Below are positions 44,690-53,084 of a stretch of DNA of 64,000 nucleotides, piece by piece. The stretch comes from Nocardia goodfellowii (lineage in GTDB: Bacteria > Actinomycetota > Actinomycetes > Mycobacteriales > Mycobacteriaceae): positions 62,001 through 126,000 of the forward strand of contig NZ_JAGGMR010000001.1 of the NCBI RefSeq assembly GCF_017875645.1, written 5' to 3'. Position numbers and translations under genes: made by a program. Under the pieces are notes generated by a model. That model searched no databases, had not been told where the DNA came from, and saw only the letters and a program-made list of their open reading frames with translations. Position 1 is the first letter of the stretch; each line of letters starts with the position of its first letter.

Positions 44690-45690
44690 CGATCGATCCC
44701 GTCGCCGGCCTGGCCGAATTCCTGACCCGGTCTTTTCATACGCCGGTGCGGGTCACCGATGTGGAGTACCTCTCCGCCGGCGCGCGCAGGCGCAATGTCG
44801 CCTTCACCGCGCAGGTCGACGGCGAACCCGCCCGCAAACTGGTGGCCACCCTGGTGCCGCCCGCGGTGCAGATCATGTCGGTCGAGGACGAGGCCGCGGT
44901 GCGCGAGCTCGCCAGAGCGCACGCGGTCCCGGTACCCGCGGTGGTCGCCGTCTGTGGCGACCCGGCTGTGCTAGGCGAACCGTTTCTGATCAGCGCGCAC
45001 GTGGCCGGAGAAACCATCCCACGCAAGGTATTACGTCTCATCGAAGCGGCGGGCAACGCCGACACGGTCGCCCGGGAGTGGGGCGCGGCGATGGGCCGGT
45101 TGCACGCCATCGACCCGGCCGCCGCTCCGCCCACCGTGCCCGCATCGGGCGCGGACGCGGCCGCCGCCGTCCTCGCCGAGGCCGAACGGAACGTGCGCGC
45201 GCTACTCGACGACCGGCCGGTCTTCGCCCTGGCCCTGCGCTGGCTCGAACAACGGCTGCCGGACCCGCCGTCGCGCACGGTGCTGCTGCACACCGATCTG
45301 CGCAACGGCAACATCGTCGTCGGCCCGGACGGCCTGCGCGCCGTGCTGGACTGGGAGGGCGCCCAGCGTTTCGGTGACCCGATGCGGGATGTGGCGTGGC
45401 CCGCGCTACGGATGTGGCGCTTCGGCGTGGACGCACGGGAGTTCGGGGGCTTCGCCGACCGCGCCGGCTTCGTGCGCGGCTACGAGGATGCGGGCGGCGC
45501 CTTCGATCTGGACCGGTTCCGCTGGTGGAAGGTGATGGGCACGCTGGCGTGGGGTGCGGGCCTGGCCGCGCAGGCGGCCGCTCATCTGGACGGAACCGTG
45601 CGCGACATCGTCATGGCCGCCAGCGGGCGTCGCGTGTCGGAAATCGAATGGGATCTGCTCATGCAGATCCGCCCCGGCACGAGAACTTAG
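44686..45690 (+). CDS. APH-fold phosphotransferase (ACAD10/11 kinase-domain type)
   Basis: A 334-residue aminoglycoside-phosphotransferase-fold kinase. The catalytic motif HTDLRNGNIVV (H-x-D-x(4)-N) is followed by VLDWEGAQRFGDPMRDVAW with the metal-binding Asp. The downstream acyl-CoA dehydrogenase starts 8 nt after its stop. In animals the same two domains are fused in ACAD10 and ACAD11, where the kinase is reported to phosphorylate 4-hydroxyacyl-CoA before the dehydrogenase domain acts. The present gene is therefore probably a hydroxyacyl-CoA kinase and not an antibiotic-resistance enzyme; this is inference from gene order and fold. Confidence 0.8.
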   Translation: MTIDPVAGLAEFLTRSFHTPVRVTDVEYLSAGARRRNVAFTAQVDGEPARKLVATLVPPAVQIMSVEDEAAVRELARAHAVPVPAVVAVCGDPAVLGEPFLISAHVAGETIPRKVLRLIEAAGNADTVAREWGAAMGRLHAIDPAAAPPTVPASGADAAAAVLAEAERNVRALLDDRPVFALALRWLEQRLPDPPSRTVLLHTDLRNGNIVVGPDGLRAVLDWEGAQRFGDPMRDVAWPALRMWRFGVDAREFGGFADRAGFVRGYEDAGGAFDLDRFRWWKVMGTLAWGAGLAAQAAAHLDGTVRDIVMAASGRRVSEIEWDLLMQIRPGTRT

Positions 45691-45698
45691 GAGCGACT

Positions 45699-46961
45699 GT
45701 GGATTTCGAACTGCCCGCGGAACTGACCGGGTATCTGGCCGAGTTGGACGCCTTCATCGAGACCGAGATCGTCCCGCTCGAACAGGAGCACGACAATATC
45801 CGCTTCTTCGACCACCGCCGCGAGGACGCCCGCACCGACTGGGACCGCGGCGGCCTGCCTACCGCGGAATGGGAGCGGTTGCTGGCCGAAGCGCGTCGCC
45901 GCGCCGACGCCGCGGGCCACTATCGCTACGCCTTCCCCCGGGAGTTCGGCGGACGCGATGGCACCAACCTCGGCATGGCCGTGATCCGGGAACACCTGGC
46001 GCGACGCGGGCTCGGCTTGCATTGCGATTTGCAGAACGAGCACGCGATCGTCGCCAACAATGTGGGTCTGTTGCTCATGCTCGAGTACGGTTCGGCGGCG
46101 CAGCAAGCCGAGTGGGTGGACGGGCTGGCCGCGGGCACCAAGTTCTTCGCGTTCGGGATCACCGAACCCGAGCACGGCTCCGACGCCACCCACCTGGCGA
46201 CCACCGCTGTGCGCGACGGCGACGATTGGATCATCAACGGGGCCAAGACCTGGAATACCGGCGTACATATCGCCGACGCGGACCTGATCTTCGCGCGTAC
46301 CTCGGGGAAAGCGGGCGACGGGCACGGCATCACGGCGTTCCTGGTGCCCACCGGCGCTCCCGGCTTTCAGGTCGAGGAGTACCTCTGGACGTTCAACATG
46401 CCCACCGACCACGCGCGGATCTCGCTGACCGACGTCCGAGTCCCCGAGGCGGCGATCTTCGGGCCGGAGGGCCACGGTCTCGGGGTCGTGCAGCACTTCT
46501 TCAACGAGAACCGGATCCGCCAAGCCGCCTCCAGCCTCGGCGCGGCGCAGTACTGCGTCGACCAGGCCGTCGCTTACGCCAAGGAGCGCAAGCCGTTCGG
46601 CAAACCGCTGGCCGTCAACCAGGCCATCCAATTCCCGCTGGTGGAGCTGCACACCCAGTGCGAAATGCTGCGTGCGCTGCTCTACAAAACCGCCTGGTCC
46701 ATGGACACCTACGGCACTTTCGCGGCCGCCGAACAGGTGTCGATGCTCAACTACTGGGCGAACCGGTTGTGCTGTGAGGCCGCCGACCGGGCCATGCAGG
46801 TCCACGGCGGCCTCGGCTACTCTCGGCACAAGCCCTTCGAGCACATCTACCGGCACCACCGCCGTTACCGCATCACCGAGGGCGCGGAAGAGATTCAGAT
46901 GCGACGGGTGGCGGGCTACCTCTTCGGCTTCATGGACCGAACGGCGGTCAAGGGGGTGTAA
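45699..46961 (+). CDS. Acyl-CoA dehydrogenase, ACAD10/11-like
   Basis: A 420-residue acyl-CoA dehydrogenase with FAD/substrate segments FGITEPEHGSDATHL and ... INGAKTWNTG, the VHGGLGYSRHKPFEHIYRHHRRYRITEGAEEIQ C-terminus, and a catalytic carboxylate probably at about E394. The C-terminal pattern differs from the FadE25 enzyme in this window, which has YEGTNQIQR. The GTG start has TAGGAG 5 nt upstream. It forms an operon with the APH-fold kinase and DUF6285-like gene. Likely reaction: handling of a phosphorylated hydroxyacyl-CoA in hydroxy-fatty-acid breakdown (inferred). Confidence 0.85.
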   Translation: MDFELPAELTGYLAELDAFIETEIVPLEQEHDNIRFFDHRREDARTDWDRGGLPTAEWERLLAEARRRADAAGHYRYAFPREFGGRDGTNLGMAVIREHLARRGLGLHCDLQNEHAIVANNVGLLLMLEYGSAAQQAEWVDGLAAGTKFFAFGITEPEHGSDATHLATTAVRDGDDWIINGAKTWNTGVHIADADLIFARTSGKAGDGHGITAFLVPTGAPGFQVEEYLWTFNMPTDHARISLTDVRVPEAAIFGPEGHGLGVVQHFFNENRIRQAASSLGAAQYCVDQAVAYAKERKPFGKPLAVNQAIQFPLVELHTQCEMLRALLYKTAWSMDTYGTFAAAEQVSMLNYWANRLCCEAADRAMQVHGGLGYSRHKPFEHIYRHHRRYRITEGAEEIQMRRVAGYLFGFMDRTAVKGV

Positions 46962-47035
46962 GCCGGGTCGGAAGATGTTGCAGGGGCGAACTTTCAATGA
47001 TTAAGTTTGCTGGAACCACTGGTGAGTGGGCGCGT

Positions 47036-47104
47036 ATGCCCGGGAGTAGGCAAGATATTCGGTGTTCGGCAGTAGATTCCCCCGCATATCCCCGGCACAC
47101 CTGA
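47036..47104 (+). CDS. Possible leader ORF of the first conservon
   Basis: ATG 47036 opens a 22-codon frame beginning MPGSRQDIR that runs 43 nt into the sensor-kinase gene in another frame. The first nine codons correspond to the nine-codon leader (MPRSRQVHR) ahead of the second conservon kinase; a single base (TGT for TGA) removes the overlapping stop here. Confidence 0.3.
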   Translation: MPGSRQDIRCSAVDSPAYPRHT

Positions 47105-49956
47105 GCCGGACCGTCGGTGTCCGTACCCGGCTGCTCGCCATCGTGCTGATCCCGAGTATTGCGCTGCTGGCCACCGGCATCGGTGGCGCCGTCTACCTGA
47201 TCCGGGACGGTCAGAAGGCCAACGATTGGGCCGAGCTGGCGGACGCGACGGGTAAACCGGTCGCCTTGATGGTGCAGGCCTTTCAGGAGGAGCGCCGAAT
47301 CTCGTTGCTGCACCTGGCCGGTGACGGCACGGCGGTCGCGCATCTGCCTGCCGCCCGCAAGCAGTCCGACATAGCCCTGGCGGCGGTGCACGAAGGGGCG
47401 GTCGCGGCACGCAAGCTGCGTCCCGACACCAAAGACGAGCTCGACGACTACCGCAAGCTCTTCGACAAACTCACCCAACTCCGTGGCGGCATCGACGCGC
47501 GAATGGTCCCCACGGCCATGGCCTTCGAGGCCTTCAACAAGGTCATCGACACCGTCTCGCTGGTGGTGCTGCTCGCCGCGGACATCGCGCCCGACGCGAA
47601 AGTCGCGGTGGAGCTGTACAAATCGACGCACTTGCTGCGTGCCGCGGAATCGCTGTCCCGGGTCACCAGTCTCGGTTCGGTGGCGCTGCTCACCGACCAG
47701 CTCTCCGCAACCCAAGTCCCCGAGCTGGCCCGCTACATCGGCGATGCTCGCGGCGAGGTCTCCTACTTGAGCTCGGTCCTCACCGGCGCGCGGCAGGAGG
47801 AGCTGAAGCAGCTCGTCGCCGGCCCCGAATGGCAGCGCAACGTCGCGATGGAGAACGCGCTGGTGCAGCGCGGCCCGGTGGCGCCCAAGAGCGACACCGC
47901 CGCACGCACCAGCCGGACCAGCCGGACCGAGACCGCGGCACTGCCGATGGAGCTCGCCGAATGGCAGCAGGTGGCGGGCCACGTACGCGGCGGACTGCTG
48001 AAGGTGTGGGTCGATCAGACCACCGACGCCCAGACCGCCGCGAAAACGCTCGGCGACCGGCTCGCCAAGCGGTCCATGTTCGGCGGGGGCGTGGTCCTCG
48101 CCGTCACCCTGGTCGCGTTCATAGCGGCCCTGCTGCTGGCCAACCGATTCATCGGCCGGATGAAACGCCTACGCCGCGACACCCTGGAACTGGCCGACGA
48201 GCGACTACCGGAGACCATCCGCCAGCTCAGCAGCGGAAAAGAGCTCGACGCGGTCGACGAGCTCGCGAAACTGGACTACGGCGCCGACGAGATCGGCCAG
48301 GTCGCCGATGCTTTCAACCGTGCGCATCGCGCCGCCGTGTCGGCCGCGGTCGCCGAATCGAAGACCCGCGCGGGCGTGAACGCGGTGTTCCTGAATATCG
48401 CGCACCGCAGCCAGGTAGTCGTGCATCGCCAGCTGGTCCTGCTCGACAAGGCCGAGCGCGAGGAAGAAGATCCGGAACGCCTCGATCTGCTGTTCCAACT
48501 CGATCACCTGGCTACCCGGTCCCGGCGCAACGCCGAAAACCTGATCATCCTCGGCGGCGAACAGCCGGGACGGAAGTGGCGCAATCCGGTGCCGCTGGTC
48601 GACGTGATCCGCGGCGCGGTCGCGGAAAGCCTCGACTACACCCGCATCAATATCGGCCAGCTGCCGCAGACCCACATCACCGGCAGCGCCGTGGCCGACA
48701 TGATCCACCTGCTCGCCGAACTGACCGACAACGCCACCGCGTACTCGCCGCCGGAAGCCAAGGTGGAGATCACCGGCAACCTGGTGGGCAAGGGCGTGGC
48801 GGTGGAGATCTCCGATCAGGGTCTGGGCATGTCCGTCGAGGAATTCGGCGAACGCAACACGCTGCTGGCCAGCCCGCCGGATTTCAGTGTCGCGGCGCTG
48901 TCCAGCGATGCCCGTCTGGGCCTGTTCGTGGTCGCCAAACTAGCCGTCCGGCACGGGATCTCGGTGCGTCTCGCGGAATCCGAGTACGGCGGAGTGAAGG
49001 CCATCGTGCTGATCCCGGTGGCACTGACCACCAATGAACTGGAGCCGAGCGCGAGCCGTCCGGCTTTGACCGGTGGTGCCGAGTACGCGCTCACCGGACA
49101 GGTCGCGGCCATCGGTAAGTCCGGCAGTTTCGATGCCTTCGGGCCGGGTGTGATCGGCGGCGGTGAAATCCCGGTGCGGGCCGGTGGGCTGGCACGGACC
49201 GAGGCGTATGGCCAGAGCGTCGCCTTCGAGCCGACCGTAAACGGTGGCTCGTCACCGAGTTTCGGTCCATCGCAGAGTTTCGGCGAGACACCGAGTTTTG
49301 GTCAGCCGCAGAGCTTCAGCGAGACATCCAGTTTCGGTCAGCCGCAGAGTTCCGGCGGAACCACAAGTTTGGGCCAGTCGCAAGGTTCCGGCGGGACCCC
49401 AAGTTCGGGCCAGCCGCAGAGTTCCGGCGAAACGCCGAGTTCGAGTCACTCGCCCATGTCCGGCGAGACGTCCAGCTTCGGTGAGACGGCGGCTGCGGGA
49501 CATCCCTCGAACACCGGGCAGTCCCCCAACACCGGCCAGTCCCCCAACACCGGCCAGTCCCCCAACACCGGGCAGCTCCCGCGCTTCGGGCAGCCCGCCG
49601 GTTTCGGCTCGTCCGCTAGCGTCCGCCATTCCGAAAGCTTCGGCCAGGCGCAAACTTTCGGCCGCCCGGAGAGCGCCGAGCAGACCGGCACGGGTCTGCC
49701 CCCGGCGGCCAACCCGGCGGAAACCACTGGGCGGCACCAGAAGCCCGAGCTGCCGCGACGCCGCCGGACCACCGGCGCCGCCGCCAAACCCACGCCATCC
49801 CTGCCGGAGCCCGAACCGGCGCCACGCCAGCGTTCGGCCGACGAAGCTCGAAACCTGATGTCGGCCATCGAGAAAGGCACTCGGCAGGGCCGCATGAACC
49901 GGATCGATTCCGACCCGGCTCCCAGCAATCCCGATCTCCACGAAGGGCGGTGGTGA
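47062..49956 (+). CDS. Conservon sensor kinase-like protein, CvnA type (long form)
   Basis: A 964-residue membrane protein of the nitrate/sulfonate-sensing, HATPase-containing group found as first gene of actinobacterial conservons. TM1 at about 27-50; NIT-like extracytoplasmic region with FQEERRISLLHLAG and RGGIDAR (about 55-300); TM2 339-362; HAMP; DHp-like helix LNIAHRSQVVVHRQL (H448, H455); HATPase with N557 in AELTDNATAYSPP, G boxes DQGLGM and ARLGLFVVAKLA. The last 300 residues are disordered and repeat-rich, absent from the paralogue at 50976. The GTG start has no good ribosome-binding site. Its stop overlaps the roadblock gene start. Confidence 0.88.
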   Translation: MFGSRFPRISPAHLSRTVGVRTRLLAIVLIPSIALLATGIGGAVYLIRDGQKANDWAELADATGKPVALMVQAFQEERRISLLHLAGDGTAVAHLPAARKQSDIALAAVHEGAVAARKLRPDTKDELDDYRKLFDKLTQLRGGIDARMVPTAMAFEAFNKVIDTVSLVVLLAADIAPDAKVAVELYKSTHLLRAAESLSRVTSLGSVALLTDQLSATQVPELARYIGDARGEVSYLSSVLTGARQEELKQLVAGPEWQRNVAMENALVQRGPVAPKSDTAARTSRTSRTETAALPMELAEWQQVAGHVRGGLLKVWVDQTTDAQTAAKTLGDRLAKRSMFGGGVVLAVTLVAFIAALLLANRFIGRMKRLRRDTLELADERLPETIRQLSSGKELDAVDELAKLDYGADEIGQVADAFNRAHRAAVSAAVAESKTRAGVNAVFLNIAHRSQVVVHRQLVLLDKAEREEEDPERLDLLFQLDHLATRSRRNAENLIILGGEQPGRKWRNPVPLVDVIRGAVAESLDYTRINIGQLPQTHITGSAVADMIHLLAELTDNATAYSPPEAKVEITGNLVGKGVAVEISDQGLGMSVEEFGERNTLLASPPDFSVAALSSDARLGLFVVAKLAVRHGISVRLAESEYGGVKAIVLIPVALTTNELEPSASRPALTGGAEYALTGQVAAIGKSGSFDAFGPGVIGGGEIPVRAGGLARTEAYGQSVAFEPTVNGGSSPSFGPSQSFGETPSFGQPQSFSETSSFGQPQSSGGTTSLGQSQGSGGTPSSGQPQSSGETPSSSHSPMSGETSSFGETAAAGHPSNTGQSPNTGQSPNTGQSPNTGQLPRFGQPAGFGSSASVRHSESFGQAQTFGRPESAEQTGTGLPPAANPAETTGRHQKPELPRRRRTTGAAAKPTPSLPEPEPAPRQRSADEARNLMSAIEKGTRQGRMNRIDSDPAPSNPDLHEGRW
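49258..49581 (+). repeat. In-frame 36-bp and 18-bp repeats in the CvnA C-terminal tail
   Basis: Six units of 12 residues (SFGQPQSSGETP-like) occupy residues 733-804 (49258-49473). After a short break, four units of 6 residues (NTGQSP) occupy residues 817-840 (49510-49581). The 18-bp units are nearly identical, so the number may vary between strains. Confidence 0.8.
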
Positions 49957-50366
49957 CGATGTCCGTGTCACGTAATCTCGATTGGCTGCTCGACGATCTG
50001 CTACAGCGGCTGCCCGATGTCCGCGACGCCGTCGTGCTGTCCACCGACGGGCTGCTGCTCGGCAAGAGCAGCGCGATGGAACGCTCGGATGCCGAGCGCT
50101 TCTGCGCGATGGCCGCCACGCTGCACGGCGTAGCGCGCAGCGCCGGAACCCATTTCGATGCCGGCGGGGTCTGCCAGACCGTGGTGGAGCTGGACCGCGC
50201 TGTCCTGTTCATCACCGCCGCCGGTGCGAATGCCTGTCTTGCCGTGCTGACCTCGGAAACGGCGAACCTCGGTATGGTGGCTTATGAGATGAACCAAACC
50301 GTGCAGCGGGTCGGCACGCACCTGTCGGTGGACCCGCGGCCGCAAGCTCTTGATCAAGTGGGTTAG
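49953..50366 (+). CDS. Roadblock/LC7-domain protein, CvnB type
   Basis: A 137-residue roadblock/LC7 protein: LDWLLDDLLQRLPDVRDAVVLSTDGLLLGKSSAMERSDAERFCAMAA is the characteristic start. In conservons such proteins associate with the kinase-like CvnA and a Ras-like GTPase CvnD, probably modulating nucleotide exchange. GTG 49953 overlaps the CvnA stop (GTGA); ATG 49959 is an alternative. It is followed by the DUF742 gene after 8 nt, but no GTPase gene follows. The second conservon has no counterpart. Confidence 0.87.
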   Translation: MTMSVSRNLDWLLDDLLQRLPDVRDAVVLSTDGLLLGKSSAMERSDAERFCAMAATLHGVARSAGTHFDAGGVCQTVVELDRAVLFITAAGANACLAVLTSETANLGMVAYEMNQTVQRVGTHLSVDPRPQALDQVG

Positions 50367-50374
50367 AGGCAGTC

Positions 50375-50755
50375 ATGAACAGTCCACGGGAGTCCTGGTA
50401 CGACGACGAAGCCGGGCCCGTCGTCCGGCTGTTCGCGGTCACCCGCGGCCGCTCCGACACCCGCCGGACCGATATCGACCTGCTCACGTTGGTCGTCACC
50501 TCGCCGTACGGCGTGCTGCGCCGCCACGAACCCGAATACGCCGCGATCACTCGTCTGGCCCAGGCGCCGCAGTCGGTGGCCGAACTCGCCGCGCAACTGC
50601 GCCTGCCGATAACGACGACCAAGATTCTGGTCGGCGATCTGATCGGCGACGGCGTATTGGATTTCCGGGCGCCGGTCGCGACCAACGAGAATGGCGCGGG
50701 CACTACCGATATTCCTATGCTGCGCGCGCTGCTGGAAGGTATCCGGGCGCTGTAG
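50375..50755 (+). CDS. DUF742 protein, CvnC type (first copy)
   Basis: A 126-residue DUF742 protein with a winged-helix-like core: WYDDEAGPVVRLFAVTRGRS, then LLTLVV, RHEPEYAAITRLAQAPQSVAELAAQLRLPITTTKILVGDLI and DGVLDFRAP. The segment around SVAELAA resembles a DNA-binding helix pair, but CvnC proteins are not shown to bind DNA. It closely matches the second copy at 53081. Next comes 220 bp without a full gene. Confidence 0.87.
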   Translation: MNSPRESWYDDEAGPVVRLFAVTRGRSDTRRTDIDLLTLVVTSPYGVLRRHEPEYAAITRLAQAPQSVAELAAQLRLPITTTKILVGDLIGDGVLDFRAPVATNENGAGTTDIPMLRALLEGIRAL

Positions 50756-50975
50756 CCAGGCCGAAGTTAGTTAACATTCTCCTAAGGTTCCGATTCGGCA
50801 AATCTCTCCGCGCATGCTAAGAGATCGTCAAATGTGCAGGTGAAATGCTGTTTCATCAATTCCCGCCCCCTTCCGCCGGGCCTGGAAACTGTTGCGCGGG
50901 TTCATTTTCAGTGATTAGGTGTTCTCGACTCACTAGCGAGGGGGCCACCGTGCCCAGAAGTAGGCAAGTACATCG
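50756..50975. promoter_or_regulatory. Leader region of the second conservon, duplicated from the first
   Basis: An AT-rich stretch (GTTAGTTAACATT near 50766) precedes a part that matches the sequence before the first conservon: TTTCAATGATTAAG (46991-47004) against TTTTCAGTGATTAGG (50907-50921), and AGTAGGCAAG 16-17 nt before each start codon. The promoter is probably within this shared segment. Confidence 0.5.
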
Positions 50976-50979
50976 GTGA
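50950..50979 (+). CDS. Possible nine-codon leader ORF of the second conservon
   Basis: GTG 50950 starts MPRSRQVHR and ends in TGA, which overlaps the GTG start of the kinase gene (GTGA). The sequence is paralogous to the leader at 47036. Coupled translation is suggested by the overlap and the absence of a convincing ribosome-binding site for the kinase. Confidence 0.35.
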   Translation: MPRSRQVHR

Positions 50980-53084
50980 TCGGTAGTAAATTCCCCCGGA
51001 TTCGCGCCCCACGCACAGTCGGTGTCCGCACCAGACTGCTGGCCATTGTGCTCATTCCGAGTCTGGCCCTGCTGGCCACCGGCATCGGTGGCGCCGCCTA
51101 TCTGGTGCAGAGTGGCCGCGACGCCAATCGGTTCGCCGAATTGGCCAGTGGCACAACGGCTCCAGCGATCATGATGGTCGAGGCGTTCCAGGAGGAACGC
51201 CGGATCTCGCTGCTGCACCTGGCCGGCGACGACAGCGCGGCGCCCAATCTCCCCACGGCGCGCAAACAATCCGATCTGGCCCTCGCCGCCGTCGCCGCGC
51301 AAGGTGAAGCGGTTTCCGAGCTGCGGCCGGACCTGGCGAGCAATATCGACGGCTACAACGAACTGTACAAACAACTTCCGACCCTGCGCGGCGGCATCGA
51401 CGCGCGCGCGGTCCCGGCCCCACAGGCCTTCGCCGCGTACAGCCAGATCATCCAGGTCATCACGCTGGCCTCGCTGCTCGCGGCCGAAGTCGCCCCTGAC
51501 GCCGGGGTCGCGGTGGAGCTCTACAAGGCGGTGCACGCCCTGCGCGCCGCCGAGGCGATCTCCCGGACCAGCAGCCTGGGCTCGGTCGCGGTACTCACCG
51601 AGTTCCTCGCGCCGGAGACATTGGCCGAACTCAGCGGCTACATCGGCGACGGCCGTGGTGAAGTCGCCTATGTCGGCTCGGTTCTGACCGGTGTCCGGTT
51701 GGAGCAGTGGAAGCGGATCACCGGTGGTCCGGAATGGCAGCGCGTGACCGCGATGGAGGACGCGCTGTTGCAGCGCGGCCCGCAGCCCGCCGTCGACCGC
51801 AGAGCCTCCGACATCGAACTGCCGATGGATGTCACCGAATGGCAGACCGCCGCGGGCAAGGTGCGCACCGACCTGCTGCAACTCTGGGAAGACCAGAGCG
51901 CGGACGCGCACGTCACCGCGACGGACTCCGGCAACCGCATCTCCCGGAACTCGATTCTCGGTGGCGCGGCGGTCTTTTCGCTCGCACTGCTGGCGTTCCT
52001 CGCGGCTTCGTTGCTGGCCAACCGCTTCATCGGCCGGATGAAGCGGCTCCGCCGCGACACGCTCGAGCTCGCCGACGAACGGCTGCCGGAGACCATTCGC
52101 CAGCTCAGCGGCGGGCAGTCGGTCGCGGACAGCGAGGTCGCCGAGCTCGACTACGGCACCGACGAAATCGGCCAGGTCGCGGATGCTTTCAACCGCGCGC
52201 ACGGTGCGGCCGTAGCGGCGGCGGTCGCCGAATCCCAGACCCGCGCGGGCGTGAACGCGGTGTTCCTCAATATCGCGCACCGCAGCCAGGTAGTGGTGCA
52301 CCGCCAGCTCGGCCTGCTCGACAAGGCCGAACGCGAGGAAGAGGCCCCCGAGCGCCTCGATCTGCTCTTCGAACTCGATCACCTGGCCACCCGCGCCCGG
52401 CGCAACGCCGAGAATCTGATCATCCTCGGCGGTGAACAACCCGGCCGGCGCTGGCGCAACCCGGTCCCGCTGATCGACGTGATCCGCGGCGCGGTCGCCG
52501 AAAGCCAGGACTACACCCGCATTCACATCGGCCGGTTGCCCGATACGCAGGTCACCGGCAACGCCGTGGCGGACGTCATCCACCTGCTCGCCGAACTCGC
52601 GGACAACGCCACCGCGTACTCACCGCCGGAGTCCCGGGTCGAGATCACCGGCCACCTGGTCGGCACGGGCGTGGCCCTGGAGATCTCCGATCAGGGGCTG
52701 GGGATGTCGGCCGAGGAACTCGACCAGCGCAACGCGGTGCTGGCCGATCCGCCGGACTTCAGCGTCGCGGCGCTGTCCGGTGATGCCCGGCTCGGACTCT
52801 TCGTCGTTGCCAAACTGGCGGTCCGGCACGGCATTTCGGTGCGGCTGACCGATTCCGACTACGGCGGCATCAAGGCGATCGTCTTGATCCCGATCGCGCT
52901 GACCACGCCGGAGATGACGGCCGCGCCGCAGGGTTTCCATGGCCTCGGCGGCTTCACCGGCGGTGACGCCTACGCCCAGCCCGCCGGCCTCACCGCCACA
53001 CCGGAACCGTCCTCCACAGTGTCCGAGCGCCCGGGCTTGCCGCGGCGCCAACGTACTACCGATACCTTTCCTGGAAGCTCATGA
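50976..53084 (+). CDS. Conservon sensor kinase-like protein, CvnA type (short form)
   Basis: A 702-residue paralogue of the protein at 47062, with the same order: TM1 (about 25-47), NIT-like sensor with FQEERRISLLHLAG, TM2 (about 325-350), HAMP, DHp-like LNIAHRSQVVVHRQL and HATPase with N544 in AELADNATAYSPP. It differs mainly in lacking the long repeat-rich tail; only about 45 residues follow the ATPase domain. Its stop overlaps the DUF742 gene (ATGA) and no roadblock gene intervenes. Identity is very high in the signalling core and lower in the sensor, suggesting different inputs with a shared output. Confidence 0.88.
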   Translation: MIGSKFPRIRAPRTVGVRTRLLAIVLIPSLALLATGIGGAAYLVQSGRDANRFAELASGTTAPAIMMVEAFQEERRISLLHLAGDDSAAPNLPTARKQSDLALAAVAAQGEAVSELRPDLASNIDGYNELYKQLPTLRGGIDARAVPAPQAFAAYSQIIQVITLASLLAAEVAPDAGVAVELYKAVHALRAAEAISRTSSLGSVAVLTEFLAPETLAELSGYIGDGRGEVAYVGSVLTGVRLEQWKRITGGPEWQRVTAMEDALLQRGPQPAVDRRASDIELPMDVTEWQTAAGKVRTDLLQLWEDQSADAHVTATDSGNRISRNSILGGAAVFSLALLAFLAASLLANRFIGRMKRLRRDTLELADERLPETIRQLSGGQSVADSEVAELDYGTDEIGQVADAFNRAHGAAVAAAVAESQTRAGVNAVFLNIAHRSQVVVHRQLGLLDKAEREEEAPERLDLLFELDHLATRARRNAENLIILGGEQPGRRWRNPVPLIDVIRGAVAESQDYTRIHIGRLPDTQVTGNAVADVIHLLAELADNATAYSPPESRVEITGHLVGTGVALEISDQGLGMSAEELDQRNAVLADPPDFSVAALSGDARLGLFVVAKLAVRHGISVRLTDSDYGGIKAIVLIPIALTTPEMTAAPQGFHGLGGFTGGDAYAQPAGLTATPEPSSTVSERPGLPRRQRTTDTFPGSS

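Noticed and set aside
44686..45690. Aminoglycoside phosphotransferase (antibiotic resistance)
   Set aside because: The fold is shared, but the coupling to DUF6285 and an acyl-CoA dehydrogenase points to the ACAD10/11-type metabolic kinase.
49510..49581. Regular short repeats considered as a CRISPR array
   Set aside because: The units are contiguous, 18 bp, in frame with a coding sequence and have no spacers; no cas genes are present anywhere in the window.
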